A stretch of DNA of 64,000 bases. It comes from Geothermobacter ehrlichii. Lineage in GTDB: Bacteria; Desulfobacterota; Desulfuromonadia; Desulfuromonadales; Geothermobacteraceae. The position numbers and the translations under genes are program-made. Positions 42,418 to 51,006 of the stretch are shown in pieces. The notes under the pieces are model-generated. The model made no database searches, had not been told where the DNA came from, and worked only from the letters and a program-made list of their open reading frames with translations. Positions within the stretch are counted from its first letter, which is position 1, and every line of letters starts with the position of its first letter. The stretch is taken from assembly GCF_008124615.1 (NCBI RefSeq), contig NZ_VNIB01000003.1, positions 213,089-277,088 on the forward strand, read 5' to 3'.

Positions 42418-42822
42418 TCATGCCCCGGCGGCTTCAAACCTGTTATGCAGCTCGTCCGGCAGCCGGCAAGGCCGCAGGCTGTCGCGCCTGACCCAGATGT
42501 GCCGGGTGATGCCGGTGGTCAGCAGTTCGTCCCCCCGCTCGATCCGGTAGCTGAACTGCAGGCTGCGCCGGTTGAACCAGTCGAGCCGGCAGCTCGCCCG
42601 AATCCTGTCGCCGTAGCGCGCCGCCCGGCGATAGTCCTGCTCGGCCCGGGTGATGATCATCAGGTAGCCGCGGGCCTCGATCTCCGGATAGGGCAGGCCG
42701 GCCTCGGCGCAGAAGCGGGTGCGGGCCAGCTCGAACCAGACCAGGTAGTTGGCGTGATGCACCACGCCCATCTGGTCGGTTTCGGCGTAGCGGACCTCGA
42801 ATTCGGCGACGCCCCGGACCAT
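42418..42822 (-). CDS. YbgC/4HBT-type acyl-CoA thioesterase
   Basis: A 134-residue single hotdog-domain protein. It has the YAETDQMGVVHHANYLVWFE signature, in which the aspartate of ETDQMG is the catalytic residue of the 4-hydroxybenzoyl-CoA thioesterase group. The tail includes RRSLQFSYRIERGDELLTTG. It sits 7 nt after the thiolase stop. It may release CoA from stalled pathway intermediates. It is translated separately from had (104-bp gap). Confidence 0.88.
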   Translation of the reverse strand: MVRGVAEFEVRYAETDQMGVVHHANYLVWFELARTRFCAEAGLPYPEIEARGYLMIITRAEQDYRRAARYGDRIRASCRLDWFNRRSLQFSYRIERGDELLTTGITRHIWVRRDSLRPCRLPDELHNRFEAAGA

Positions 42823-42829
42823 CGCTGCT

Positions 42830-43975
42830 TCAGAGCCTTTCGATCAGGGTCGCCATTCCCTGGCCGTGGCCGATGCAGAGCGAAGCGATGCCGTACCGGC
42901 CGCCGCTCTGTTCCAGGCCGTTGATCAGGGTGGTGATCAGCCGGGTGCCGGTGCCGCCCAGCGGATGGCCGAGGGCGATGGCGCCGCCGTATGGGTTGAC
43001 CTTTTCCGGGTCGAGCCTCAGTTCGCGGATACAGGCCACCGCCTGGCTGGCGAAGGCCTCGTTCAGTTCGAAGCGGTCGATCGTGTCGAGGCTCAGGCCG
43101 GTTTTCTCCAGCAGCCTGCGGATCGCCGGCACCGGGCCCATCCCCATGGTGCAGGGGTCGAGGCCGACCACCGCGAAGCCGGCCACCCGCGCCCGCGGCT
43201 TCAGGCCGAAGCGCTTGCAGGCGGCGCTCGATGCGAGCAGGGTCAGGCTGGCACCGTCGTTGAGGGGGGAGCTGTTGCCTGCCGTGACCGTGCCGTCGGC
43301 GGCGAAGACCGGTTTCAGCTGCGCCAGAGCCTCTAGGCTGGTGCCGGGGCGGGGCGACTGGTCCTGCCGCGCCGGGCCGTCCGGAGTGTCGATCGGCAGG
43401 ATCTCGCGGTCGAAATGGCCGGCCTCGCGGGCGGCCAGGGCCCGGCGGTGGCTTTCGACGGCGAAGCTGTCCTGGTCGTGACGGCTGACGCCGAAGTCGC
43501 GGGCGACCTTCTCCGCCGTCAGGCCCATGTTGTTGAAAGGGAATTCGTAGCGGGACAGCAGCCCCCGGTGGTAATCGGTCGCCGCCTGCATCGGCACGTG
43601 GGTCATGTGCTCCACGCCGCCGGCGAGCAGCAGGTCGGCGTCACCGGCGGCGATGGTCGAGGCGGCGAAGTTGAAGGCCTGCAGACTGGAGGCGCAGAGC
43701 CGGTTGATGGTGACTCCCGGCAGGGTTTCCGGCAGTCCCGCCAGCAGCAGCGCCAGCCGGGCGATGTTCTTGCCCTGCTCCAGGTGCTGTCCGACACAGC
43801 CGATGTAGACGTCGTCGAGGGCGGCGGTCAGCTCCTCGCCGGTCTCCATTTCCGCCAGCGTCCGGCGCATCAGTTCGGCGAGCAGCTCGTCGGCGCGGAC
43901 CTCGCGGAACAGCCCCTTGTCCGGGTGGGCCCGGCCGATGGCGGTCCGTCTGGCTTCGATCAGGTAAGCGTCCAT
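42830..43975 (-). CDS. Thiolase (acetyl-CoA acyltransferase) 1
   Basis: A 381-residue thiolase. The nucleophilic cysteine is in TINRLCASSLQAFNFAASTI, the GNSSPLNDGASL loop follows, the histidine of NPYGGAIALGHPLGGTGTRL is present, and the second cysteine lies in GIASLCIGHGQGMA. All catalytic residues look intact. One of two thiolases in the operon. Together they would cleave 3-oxopimeloyl-CoA to glutaryl-CoA and acetyl-CoA, and acetoacetyl-CoA to two acetyl-CoA; which does which is not decidable here. Confidence 0.92.
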   Translation of the reverse strand: MDAYLIEARRTAIGRAHPDKGLFREVRADELLAELMRRTLAEMETGEELTAALDDVYIGCVGQHLEQGKNIARLALLLAGLPETLPGVTINRLCASSLQAFNFAASTIAAGDADLLLAGGVEHMTHVPMQAATDYHRGLLSRYEFPFNNMGLTAEKVARDFGVSRHDQDSFAVESHRRALAAREAGHFDREILPIDTPDGPARQDQSPRPGTSLEALAQLKPVFAADGTVTAGNSSPLNDGASLTLLASSAACKRFGLKPRARVAGFAVVGLDPCTMGMGPVPAIRRLLEKTGLSLDTIDRFELNEAFASQAVACIRELRLDPEKVNPYGGAIALGHPLGGTGTRLITTLINGLEQSGGRYGIASLCIGHGQGMATLIERL

Positions 43976-44035
43976 TGTCGTCCTTTTGAATCAATCGTCA
44001 GCGAGGTGCCAGGGACACCGGGAAGACAAAGCATT

Positions 44036-44139
44036 TCAATGCAGAGCCGGTGAGAAAGCCGGAGTTTTTCGGGGCCTGCCAGGACACAGCTGGCCCCATT
44101 TTTTCTTTGCGTCTCTCCTCCTCGGCGGCTCTGCGTTGA
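44036..44139. repeat. Intergenic imperfect inverted repeat between thiolase 1 and the SDR gene
   Basis: The left arm TCAATGCAGAGCCGGTGAG pairs with a right arm whose complement reads TCAACGCAGAGCCGCCGAG. It is the same type as the copies at 22234, 39846, 41145 and 49591. Confidence 0.78.
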
Positions 44140-44147
44140 GACTGTTT

Positions 44148-44912
44148 TTACAGCGACAGCAGCCCGCAGCTCTTGCCCCCGTCGACATGCAGCACCTGGC
44201 CGGTGATGAATTCGGCATCGTCGGAGGCGAGAAAGGCGACCGCGGCGGCGACGTTCTCCACCTTGCCCATCCTGCCGGTCGGCTGCATGCGGATCAGCCG
44301 CTGGCGTGCCTCTTCCGGCATCCCCCTGGTCATCGGTGTATCGATCAGGCCGGGGGCGACGGCGTTGACGTTGATCTGGAAGCGGGCGAACTCGAGGGCC
44401 AGGGTGCGGGTCAGGCTGACCAGCCCTCCCTTGCTCGCCGAATAGTTGGCCTGGCCGATGTTGCCGAGCCAGGCGCGGGAGACGATGTTGACGATCTTGC
44501 CGTACTGCCGGGCCTTCATGGTCGGGAACGCCGCCTGGCAGCAGAGGAAGGCCCCCTTGAGGTTGACGTCGAGAACCTGGTCCCAGTCCTCTTCCGACAG
44601 CTTGCTGATGAAGCCGTCGCGGATGATGCCGGCGTTGTTGACCAGCACGTCGAGCCGGCCGAAGCGGTCGACCACCTCGGCCATCAGCTGCCCGACGCGG
44701 GCCTTGTCGGTGATGTCGGCGCAGACCGGCAGCACGTCGCAGCCGGCCGCTTCCAGTTCGGCGGCGAATCCCTGCAACTGTTCGGCGTTGACGTCGACCA
44801 GGGCCAGCCGTTCGCCGTCGGCGGCGAACCGCCGGGCGATGGCGGCGCCGATGCCCTGGCCGGCGCCGGTGATCAGCACCACGCGGGGGGCTCTGTCCGC
44901 GGCCGCCGTCAT
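44148..44912 (-). CDS. Short-chain dehydrogenase/reductase, FabG-like
   Basis: A 254-residue SDR with the classical motifs LITGAGQGIGAAIARRFAAD (NAD(P) binding), DVLVNNAGIIRDGFISKL, SRAWLGNIGQANYSASKGGL (Ser, then Tyr-x3-Lys) and VAPGLIDTPMTRGMP. It shares one base with the upstream thiolase stop codon, so it is translationally coupled. A role as a 3-hydroxyacyl-CoA dehydrogenase for 3-hydroxypimeloyl-CoA is likely from context but overlaps with the HCDH/ECH fusion in the same operon. Confidence 0.9.
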   Translation of the reverse strand: MTAAADRAPRVVLITGAGQGIGAAIARRFAADGERLALVDVNAEQLQGFAAELEAAGCDVLPVCADITDKARVGQLMAEVVDRFGRLDVLVNNAGIIRDGFISKLSEEDWDQVLDVNLKGAFLCCQAAFPTMKARQYGKIVNIVSRAWLGNIGQANYSASKGGLVSLTRTLALEFARFQINVNAVAPGLIDTPMTRGMPEEARQRLIRMQPTGRMGKVENVAAAVAFLASDDAEFITGQVLHVDGGKSCGLLSL

Positions 44913-46177
44913 CAGCAGGCCTCCACGGCCAGGGCGATGCCCTGTCCGCCGCCGATGCAGGCCGAGGCGATACCGAGCTGCTTGCCGTCACGATGCAGGG
45001 TTTTCAGGCAGGTCAGGGTCAGGCGGACGCCTGTGGCCGCCAGGGGATGGCCGATGGCGATGGCGCCGCCGTTGATGTTGAGCTTCTCCTCGTCGAGCTG
45101 CAGTTCCCGGGCGACCGCCAGGCACTGGGCGGCGAAGGCCTCGTTGATCTCGAAGCGGTCGATGTCCTGCAGCGCAAGTCCCATCTGGCCGAGCAGCAGC
45201 CGGATGGCCGGGGCCGGGCCGATGCCCATGATGTCGGGCCTCACGCCGGTGGCGGCGAAGCCGCGGATCTTGCCCAGCGGCTTCAGTCCGTGGGCGCGGA
45301 CGTAGTCGCCCGAGGCGACCAGCAGGGCCGCGGCACCGTCGACGATGCCTGAGGCGCTGCCGGCGGTGGTCGGGCCTTCCTTGGTGAAGACGAAGGGAAG
45401 CTTCGCCAGCTGTTCCATGGTGGTCCGGCGCGGATGCTCGTCGGCGCTGACTTCCTCCCGGCTGTTCAGCCGGTACTTGCGCGGTTTGAAGTCGCCCATC
45501 TCCAGCACCCCCTTGGGGGCGACGGGAACGATCTCGCCGGAGAAGAAGCCGGTGTCTTTGGCCGCAGCGTAGCGCTCCTGGCTGCGCATGGCGAAGGCGT
45601 CGACCTCTTCCCGGCTCAGCTTGTATTCCCGTGCCAGGTTGTCTGCGGTGCAGCCCATGGGCACCGCGGCGGTGTCGTTGAGAGCCTCCCAGAGCAGGTC
45701 GACGAACTCGGGACGGCCCAGGGGGAAGCCCTGGCGCGCCGAGTAGGAGACCAGAGGGAAGCGGCTCATGGTGTCGGTGCCGCAGCCGAGCACCAGGTTG
45801 GCCTTGCCGAGGGCGATCTGCTCCGCCGACTGGCCCAGCAGCTCCATGCCCGAGCCGCAGATTCGCTGGGTGAGCAGGGCGGTGCTTTCCAGCGGCGCGC
45901 CGCTGTAGAGGGCGATGTGCCGGGGAAGGAAGAAGCAGTCGGCGCTGGCCTGGCCGATGTTGGCGACGATGGTCTGGTCGATGTCGGTCGCCGGCACCCC
46001 GGCCGCCTCGATGGCCGCGCGGCTGGCGAGAATGCCGAGATCGGTCGGCGAGACGCTGGAGAGACTGCCGGTGTATTTGCCGAACGGGGTCCGTCTCCCT
46101 TCGAGCAGGTAGATGTCCTCAAACAGAGCGCCGCTGCCGACTTGGCTGTCCCGAAAACCCTGTACGCTTGCTTTCAT
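44912..46177 (-). CDS. Thiolase (acetyl-CoA acyltransferase) 2
   Basis: A 421-residue thiolase with STALLTQRICGSGMELLGQS (nucleophilic Cys), GSASGIVDGAAALLV, NINGGAIAIGHPLAATGVRL and GIASACIGGGQGIALA (second Cys). The N-terminus EDIYLLEGRRTPFGKYTGSL is standard; the preceding 20 residues from the ATG at 46177 are an extension supported by an AGGAG. It is the second gene of the operon after the HCDH/ECH fusion. Confidence 0.92.
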   Translation of the reverse strand: MKASVQGFRDSQVGSGALFEDIYLLEGRRTPFGKYTGSLSSVSPTDLGILASRAAIEAAGVPATDIDQTIVANIGQASADCFFLPRHIALYSGAPLESTALLTQRICGSGMELLGQSAEQIALGKANLVLGCGTDTMSRFPLVSYSARQGFPLGRPEFVDLLWEALNDTAAVPMGCTADNLAREYKLSREEVDAFAMRSQERYAAAKDTGFFSGEIVPVAPKGVLEMGDFKPRKYRLNSREEVSADEHPRRTTMEQLAKLPFVFTKEGPTTAGSASGIVDGAAALLVASGDYVRAHGLKPLGKIRGFAATGVRPDIMGIGPAPAIRLLLGQMGLALQDIDRFEINEAFAAQCLAVARELQLDEEKLNINGGAIAIGHPLAATGVRLTLTCLKTLHRDGKQLGIASACIGGGQGIALAVEAC

Positions 46178-46220
46178 GGAGACTCCTTTTTTGTTTTCAG
46201 GGACTTTCCGTCCCCGATTC

Positions 46221-48236
46221 TCATTTGCCGATAAAGACCGGTTTCTGACCGGTGATGATGCTGCTCAGTCCGGTTTTCGCGTCCGCGGTGGCGAAGATGG
46301 TCTTCAGTCCGTCCAGCTCCAGCTGCAGGCCCGCCGCCAGATCGAGGTCGCGTCCCTTGTCGATCAGCTCCATGGCCATCTTCAGGGCGATCGGCGCCTT
46401 GCGGCGGATTCCCTTGGCCTGTTTTTCGAAGCCTTCCCGGTCGAGCAGCGGGCTGGACAGGTCGCCGTCGAAGGCGGCGAAGGCGGCTTCTTCCGGCGTT
46501 TCCTCGGTACGGCCGGCCTGGGGCCTGTCGATGCTGAAGCCGGCCAGCTCCCGCCAGTCGAAGGGGGGATCGATGACGGTATCGACCAGGCCGAAGGCGT
46601 AGGCCTGTTTGGCGTTGATGAACTGGCCGGTGGCGATCAGCAGCTTGGCGCGGGCGACGCCGATCAGCCGGCTGGTGCGCTGGGTGCCGCCGAGGCCCGG
46701 GTAGATGCCGATGCCGGTTTCGGGGAAGGCGAGCACCGACTTGCGGGTGCCGATGCGGTAGTCGCAGGCCAGCGCCAGCTCCAGGCCACCACCCAGGGTC
46801 AGGCCGTCGAGATAGGCGAAGGTGGTCTTGTCCGAGGCGCCGATCTTGTTCAGCACCCGGTGGCCGAACTCGGTGAAACGCTGGATGCGGTCCAGGTCGC
46901 CGGCGTCCATGGCGTCGAGGAAGAACTTGATGTCGGCGCCGGCGATGAAGGCCTTGCCCTTGCCGTGAATGATGATCCTGTCGATGTCGTCACGGGCGTT
47001 GAGCTCGTCGACGCAGCGGTCGAGCTGCTCCATGACCTGCTCGCCGAGGGGATTCATCCGGTCGGGCAGGTTGAAGATGATGAAGCCGGTGTCGCCGACG
47101 ACCTCGGTGGTCACCCAGTCGAGACTGAGGGCCTGGCCGGCGGCCGCCTTCTCGAGACAGGCCGGAAGGGGCAGGTCCCAGGCGGAAAAGACGCTTTCGA
47201 CCATCTCCCGCACACGGTCCGGGCCGAGCTTGCCGAGCAGTTCGAAGGGACCGACCGGCCAGCGCAGGCCGGCACGGGCGCCCAGGTCGGCGGAAGTGGC
47301 GTCGACCACCCCTTCGTCGACCATCTGCGCGGCGACGCCGAGGCTGGCGCCGACCAGGCGGCGGATGACGACCTCTTTCTGGTCGGAGCCGTCGTTCAGC
47401 GGCGTGCTGTCCTCGACGTCCCAGTCCTGTTTCGCTTCGACCTGCTTGCAGAGAATCTCCGCCGGGGCGTAGAAGGGGCCGAGCTTGCCGGCCAGGCCGT
47501 CGGCGGCGTGCATGGCGATCGGCACCCCGGTGGCGTTCATCAGTGCGAAGGGCCCCATGCCGACGCCGAAGACCTCGCAGGCGACCCGGTCGATGAAGGC
47601 GATGCTGCCGAAGCCCTCCTCAAGGAGGCGGGCCGCCTCGTTGAGCCAGGGAACGAAGAAGCGGTTGACGGCGAAGCCGGGCGCGTCCTTTACCAGGATC
47701 GGAGTCTTGTCGTAGTAGCTGTAGAAATTCTCCAGCGCGCTGACGATGGCGCCGTCGGTCTTCTCGCCGGGAATGATCTCCACCAGCTTGTTCTTGGCCG
47801 CGTGATAGAAGTAGTGGACGCCGACCACCCGCTCGGGGGTCTTCAGGTCGGCGGCGATGTCGCTGATCAGAAAGGAGGAGGTGTTGCTGGCCAGGATGCA
47901 GTCGGCGCCGACCACCTGCTCCAGCTCGGCGAACAACTGCTTCTTGACCTCCAGGTTTTCGAAGATCGCCTCCACCACCAGGTCGGCTTCGGCCAGCGCC
48001 GCCTGGTCGGTGGTGCAGCGCAGCCGGCCGAGGATCTGCTCTAAGCCCGCCTCGTCGATCAGCTTGCGCTGCATGGCCTCTTCCAGCGACGAGCGGATGT
48101 GTCCGACGCCTTTTTCCAGAAAGGCGTCCTGCTGGTCGAGCAGGATGACCGGCAGTCCCTTCATGATGAAGTGCTGGGCGATCGCCGAGCCCATGGTTCC
48201 CGCTCCGACGACCCCGACGGTTGTGATCGGTTTCAT
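46221..48236 (-). CDS. Fused 3-hydroxyacyl-CoA dehydrogenase / enoyl-CoA hydratase
   Basis: A 671-residue bifunctional enzyme with the dehydrogenase first and the hydratase second, the reverse of E. coli FadB. Residues about 1-290 are the HCDH Rossmann part (VGVVGAGTMGSAIAQHFIMK, ILASNTSSFLISDIA, VGVHYFYHAAKNKLVEIIPG). This is followed by the HCDH C-terminal domain with VKDAPGFAVNRFFVPWLNEA. Residues about 415-671 are a crotonase domain with HGKGKAFIAGADIKFFLDAM and YLDGLTLGGGLELALACDYR, then ETGIGIYPGLGGTQRTSRLI. Such fusions oxidise 3-hydroxyacyl-CoA with NAD+ and hydrate enoyl-CoA. First gene of the lower pathway operon. GAGAGGG precedes the ATG at 48236. Confidence 0.92.
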   Translation of the reverse strand: MKPITTVGVVGAGTMGSAIAQHFIMKGLPVILLDQQDAFLEKGVGHIRSSLEEAMQRKLIDEAGLEQILGRLRCTTDQAALAEADLVVEAIFENLEVKKQLFAELEQVVGADCILASNTSSFLISDIAADLKTPERVVGVHYFYHAAKNKLVEIIPGEKTDGAIVSALENFYSYYDKTPILVKDAPGFAVNRFFVPWLNEAARLLEEGFGSIAFIDRVACEVFGVGMGPFALMNATGVPIAMHAADGLAGKLGPFYAPAEILCKQVEAKQDWDVEDSTPLNDGSDQKEVVIRRLVGASLGVAAQMVDEGVVDATSADLGARAGLRWPVGPFELLGKLGPDRVREMVESVFSAWDLPLPACLEKAAAGQALSLDWVTTEVVGDTGFIIFNLPDRMNPLGEQVMEQLDRCVDELNARDDIDRIIIHGKGKAFIAGADIKFFLDAMDAGDLDRIQRFTEFGHRVLNKIGASDKTTFAYLDGLTLGGGLELALACDYRIGTRKSVLAFPETGIGIYPGLGGTQRTSRLIGVARAKLLIATGQFINAKQAYAFGLVDTVIDPPFDWRELAGFSIDRPQAGRTEETPEEAAFAAFDGDLSSPLLDREGFEKQAKGIRRKAPIALKMAMELIDKGRDLDLAAGLQLELDGLKTIFATADAKTGLSSIITGQKPVFIGK

Positions 48237-48316
48237 CTGTTGGCCCTCTCCGTTTTGATTGTGATGGTTTTGTTTTCGAACGGCGTCAAGACAGGTCTGT
48301 TTGGTCCCGCCTTGAG

Positions 48317-48331
48317 TTTCGCAATGCGAAA
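48317..48331. promoter_or_regulatory. Candidate IclR operator, lower-pathway side
   Basis: The 15-bp near-palindrome TTTCGCAATGCGAAA (arms TTTCGC/GCGAAA) lies 80 bp upstream of the HCDH/ECH start. A nearly identical copy lies at 48516-48530. Confidence 0.65.
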
Positions 48332-48515
48332 TATAATTCCAATTTTTGTAAATCCTACCCGACAACACAGTGTTTGTAAACAGTAATTTTTCTGTCGGCC
48401 GCAGATTGGTTTTTTTATTTTTGATACAGGGCAGTTAGACGTTGTGTTGGGGGTGGTCTGATGAGATTTCGACGATTTTTTAACCCTTTTCGCGCAGGTT
48501 CCCCACGTTGTTAAA

Positions 48516-48530
48516 TTTTGCAGTGCGAAA
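48516..48530. promoter_or_regulatory. Candidate IclR operator, regulator side
   Basis: TTTTGCAGTGCGAAA matches the copy at 48317 in 13 of 15 positions and lies about 30 bp upstream of the putative -35 box of the IclR gene, which would allow autoregulation. Confidence 0.6.
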
Positions 48531-48666
48531 TTAATTTTCAAAAAACAACGTTTTATTGCCTTGACATGGGCGGCGCTTTTACGGTAGAGATGGAGCACGC
48601 GAAAGCTGGCGTGCCCGCTTGTGGCGGCCGTCAGTCGCCGGAGAGGAAAGGTCGGGAAAGGACGCG

Positions 48667-49548
48667 ATGAGCGAACAGGCAACCGATAAGTTGAAGTTGA
48701 AAGGCGGCCCGAAGTCGAAAGACGGCCGGGACGACCTGGTCGACCGGGATTACGCCTTCGGCATCGAGTCGGAGGATGCCGCCCAGGACCGCCGGTTCGT
48801 GACCGCACTGGCGCGTGGGCTGGAGGTGCTGCGCTGTTTCCGGCCGCACGACCGGCACCTGGGCAACCAGGATATCGCCCGCCGCACCGGCCTGCCGAAG
48901 CCGACCGTCTCCCGCCTCACCTACACCCTCACCAAGATGGGCTACCTGTACCACGACGAGAAGCTGGGCAAGTACCAGCTCGGCACCTCGGTGCTCTCAC
49001 TCGGCTATTCCCTGCTCACCAACATGGAAGTGCTGAAGATCGCCCGACCGCTGATGCAGGAGCTGGCCGACTACTCGCACACGGTGGTTTCGGTCGGTAC
49101 CCGCGACCGGCTGGGGATGATCTATCTCGACGGCCGGCACAGCACCGCCGCCACCGTCTCCTTGCGGCGGGTACCGGGTACCCGGGTGCCGATCGCGACT
49201 ACCGCCATGGGCCGGGCGCTGCTCTGCGGCCTGCCGGAACAGGAGCGGGACCAGCTGCTCGACCATATCCGCAAGCGCGACGAGGCCGCCTGGCCGAAGC
49301 ACAAGGCAGGCATCGAGCAGGCCCTGCGCGACTACGAGGAGCGCGGCTTCTGTTTCTCCATCGGCGACTGGCGCAGCGATGTCAACGCCGTCGGCGTGCC
49401 GATGCTGCCGATCGCCGGCTGCCGGCTGCTCAGTTTCAACTGCGCGGCGCCGTCCTTCGTGCTGCGGCCGCACATGCTGGAAGATGACATCGGCCCGCGG
49501 CTGGTCAACATGGTGCGCACCATCGAGTCGGAGGTGGCGCGCTACTGA
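48667..49548 (+). CDS. IclR-family transcriptional regulator
   Basis: A 293-residue regulator. After a 35-residue charged extension, the winged helix-turn-helix reads RGLEVLRCFRPHDRHLGNQD then IARRTGLPKPTVSRLTYTLT. The effector domain contains TVVSVGTRDRLGMIYLDGRH, GTRVPIATTAMGRALL and GFCFSIGDWRSDVNAVGVPM, the usual PcaR/PobR-type wording. AGGA is 5 nt before the ATG. It is divergent from the lower benzoyl-CoA operon and upstream of glutaryl-CoA dehydrogenase, so it probably controls both. IclR members of aromatic pathways usually bind pathway acids or acyl-CoAs. Confidence 0.92.
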   Translation: MSEQATDKLKLKGGPKSKDGRDDLVDRDYAFGIESEDAAQDRRFVTALARGLEVLRCFRPHDRHLGNQDIARRTGLPKPTVSRLTYTLTKMGYLYHDEKLGKYQLGTSVLSLGYSLLTNMEVLKIARPLMQELADYSHTVVSVGTRDRLGMIYLDGRHSTAATVSLRRVPGTRVPIATTAMGRALLCGLPEQERDQLLDHIRKRDEAAWPKHKAGIEQALRDYEERGFCFSIGDWRSDVNAVGVPMLPIAGCRLLSFNCAAPSFVLRPHMLEDDIGPRLVNMVRTIESEVARY

Positions 49549-49590
49549 CAGGTCACGAAAAACAGGACGTGCATGAAGCGATGAAAAAAA

Positions 49591-49683
49591 ATTAACGCAG
49601 AGGCGCCGAGATGCAGAGAGCGCAGGGGCAGATGGATTTTCAGATCCGGTGCCCCTCCGTCTCTGCGGCCTTTGCGACTTACG
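49591..49683. repeat. Intergenic imperfect inverted repeat between iclR and glutaryl-CoA dehydrogenase
   Basis: Left arm AACGCAGAGGCGCCGAGATG... with a near-complementary right arm ending TTTGCGACTTACGCG; GGGGCA/TGCCCC pairs near the centre. Confidence 0.75.
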
Positions 49684-49746
49684 CGTTGGGAAAGAATCCT
49701 GAAGAATTCTTGCTCAGGAATCCTGGAACATGAAAAGGGAGCCGCC

Positions 49747-50928
49747 ATGAATCTGACCACCGAAATGACCGATTACATGGGCCTGCAGGGCCTGCTGACC
49801 GATGAAGAGAAACTGGTGCGGGAGACCGCCCGGCAGTTCGTCAACGAGCATGTCCTGCCGATCATCGAGGAGTGCGCCCAGACCGAGACCTTTCCCGAGC
49901 ACCTGATCCGTCCGATGGGCGAACTCGGCTTCTACGGTTCCAACCTGCCGGAAAAGTACGGCTGTGCCGGGCTGTCCAATGTCGCCTACGGCCTGCTCAA
50001 TTACGAGCTGGAGCGGGGCGACTCGGGGCTGCGCAGCTTCGTTTCGGTGCAGAGTTCCCTGGTCATGTATCCGGTCTATGCCTACGGCACCGAGGCGCAA
50101 AAGGAGTACTGGCTGCCGAAGATGGCCACCGGCGAGGTGATCGGCTGCTTCGGCCTGACCGAACCCGATTTCGGTTCCAACCCGGCCGGCATGCGCACCA
50201 GGGCGGTGCGTGAGGGGAACGGCAAGTGGCGCATCAACGGCACCAAGATGTGGATCACCAACGGCAGCATCGCCCATGTGGCGGTGGTCTGGGCGAAGAC
50301 CGACGAGGGGATCCGCGGGTTCCTGGTGCCGACCGACACCCCCGGCTTCTCCGCTCCGCAGATGAAGGGCAAGTGGAGCCTGCGCGCCTCGGTCACCTCC
50401 GAGCTGGTGCTCGAGGATGTCATCGTCGACGAGGAAGAAAGCCTGCTGCCGGGCGTGGTCGGCCTCAAGGGGCCGCTCGGCTGCCTGACCCAGGCCCGCT
50501 ACGGCATCGCCTGGGGCACCCTCGGCGCCGCCGAGATGTGCTACCAGACGGCGCTCGACTACGCCCTGAACCGGATCCAGTTCGACCGGCCGATCGCCGC
50601 CACCCAGCTGCAGCAGAAGAAGCTGGCCGAGATGGTCACCGAACTGACCAAGGGACAGCTGCTCGCCTACCAGCTCGGCCGGCTCAAGGATGCCGGCACC
50701 TATACCCCGGCCCAGGTTTCCATGGCCAAGATGAACAACGCCAACATCGCCCGCGAGATCGCCAGCGCCGCCCGGACCATTCTCGGCGCCAACGGCATCA
50801 TGGGCGAATACCCGATCATGCGCCACATGGCCAACCTCGAATCGATCTACACCTACGAGGGAACCCATGACATGCACACCCTGATCATCGGTCAGGAAAT
50901 CACCGGAATTCCGGCGTTTCGCAGCTAA
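49747..50928 (+). CDS. gcdH: Glutaryl-CoA dehydrogenase (decarboxylating type)
   Basis: A 393-residue acyl-CoA dehydrogenase. SGLRSFVSVQSSLVMYPVYA carries the arginine of the GCDH substrate pocket. CFGLTEPDFGSNPAGMRTRA, WITNGSIAHVAVVWAKTDEG and SIYTYEGTHDMHTLIIGQEI (catalytic glutamate in YEGTHD) are all GCDH-type. It should convert glutaryl-CoA to crotonyl-CoA and CO2 with ETF as acceptor, the missing step between the thiolases and the HCDH/ECH fusion. A non-decarboxylating form exists in some anaerobes and cannot be excluded. GGGAG precedes the ATG. Confidence 0.9.
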   Translation: MNLTTEMTDYMGLQGLLTDEEKLVRETARQFVNEHVLPIIEECAQTETFPEHLIRPMGELGFYGSNLPEKYGCAGLSNVAYGLLNYELERGDSGLRSFVSVQSSLVMYPVYAYGTEAQKEYWLPKMATGEVIGCFGLTEPDFGSNPAGMRTRAVREGNGKWRINGTKMWITNGSIAHVAVVWAKTDEGIRGFLVPTDTPGFSAPQMKGKWSLRASVTSELVLEDVIVDEEESLLPGVVGLKGPLGCLTQARYGIAWGTLGAAEMCYQTALDYALNRIQFDRPIAATQLQQKKLAEMVTELTKGQLLAYQLGRLKDAGTYTPAQVSMAKMNNANIAREIASAARTILGANGIMGEYPIMRHMANLESIYTYEGTHDMHTLIIGQEITGIPAFRS

Positions 50929-50933
50929 CCGTT

Positions 50934-50971
50934 GCCCGGATGACGGGCCCGGCCGGGCCCGTCATCCGGGC
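50934..50971. repeat. Perfect 38-bp palindrome
   Basis: 17-bp arms beginning GCCCGGATGACGGGCCC close over a self-complementary GGCC centre, so the whole 38 bp is identical to its reverse complement. It starts 5 bp after the glutaryl-CoA dehydrogenase stop. There is no T-run, so it may be a strong RNA hairpin that ends or stabilises the transcript. Confidence 0.9.
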
Positions 50972-50976
50972 GTTGC

Positions 50977-50994
50977 GGCACGGCGAGCCGTGCC
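50977..50994 (+). terminator. Second hairpin before the activase gene
   Basis: Arms GGCACGG and CCGTGCC with a CGAG tetraloop, only 5 nt after the 38-bp palindrome and 12 nt before the activase start. It could attenuate readthrough or mask the ribosome binding site. Confidence 0.4.
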
Positions 50995-51006
50995 ATCGAG
51001 GCAAAA

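Larger units (their letters stand above)
48237..48666. other. Divergent regulatory region, 430 bp, no gene
   Basis: An AT-rich region between the lower-pathway operon and the IclR gene. It contains two copies of TTTYGCARTGCGAAA and a TGTTTGTAAACA half-palindrome near 48369-48380. On the plus strand a promoter-like TTGACA (48561-48566) is followed after 18 bp by TAGAGA (48585-48590) for the regulator gene. Confidence 0.7.
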
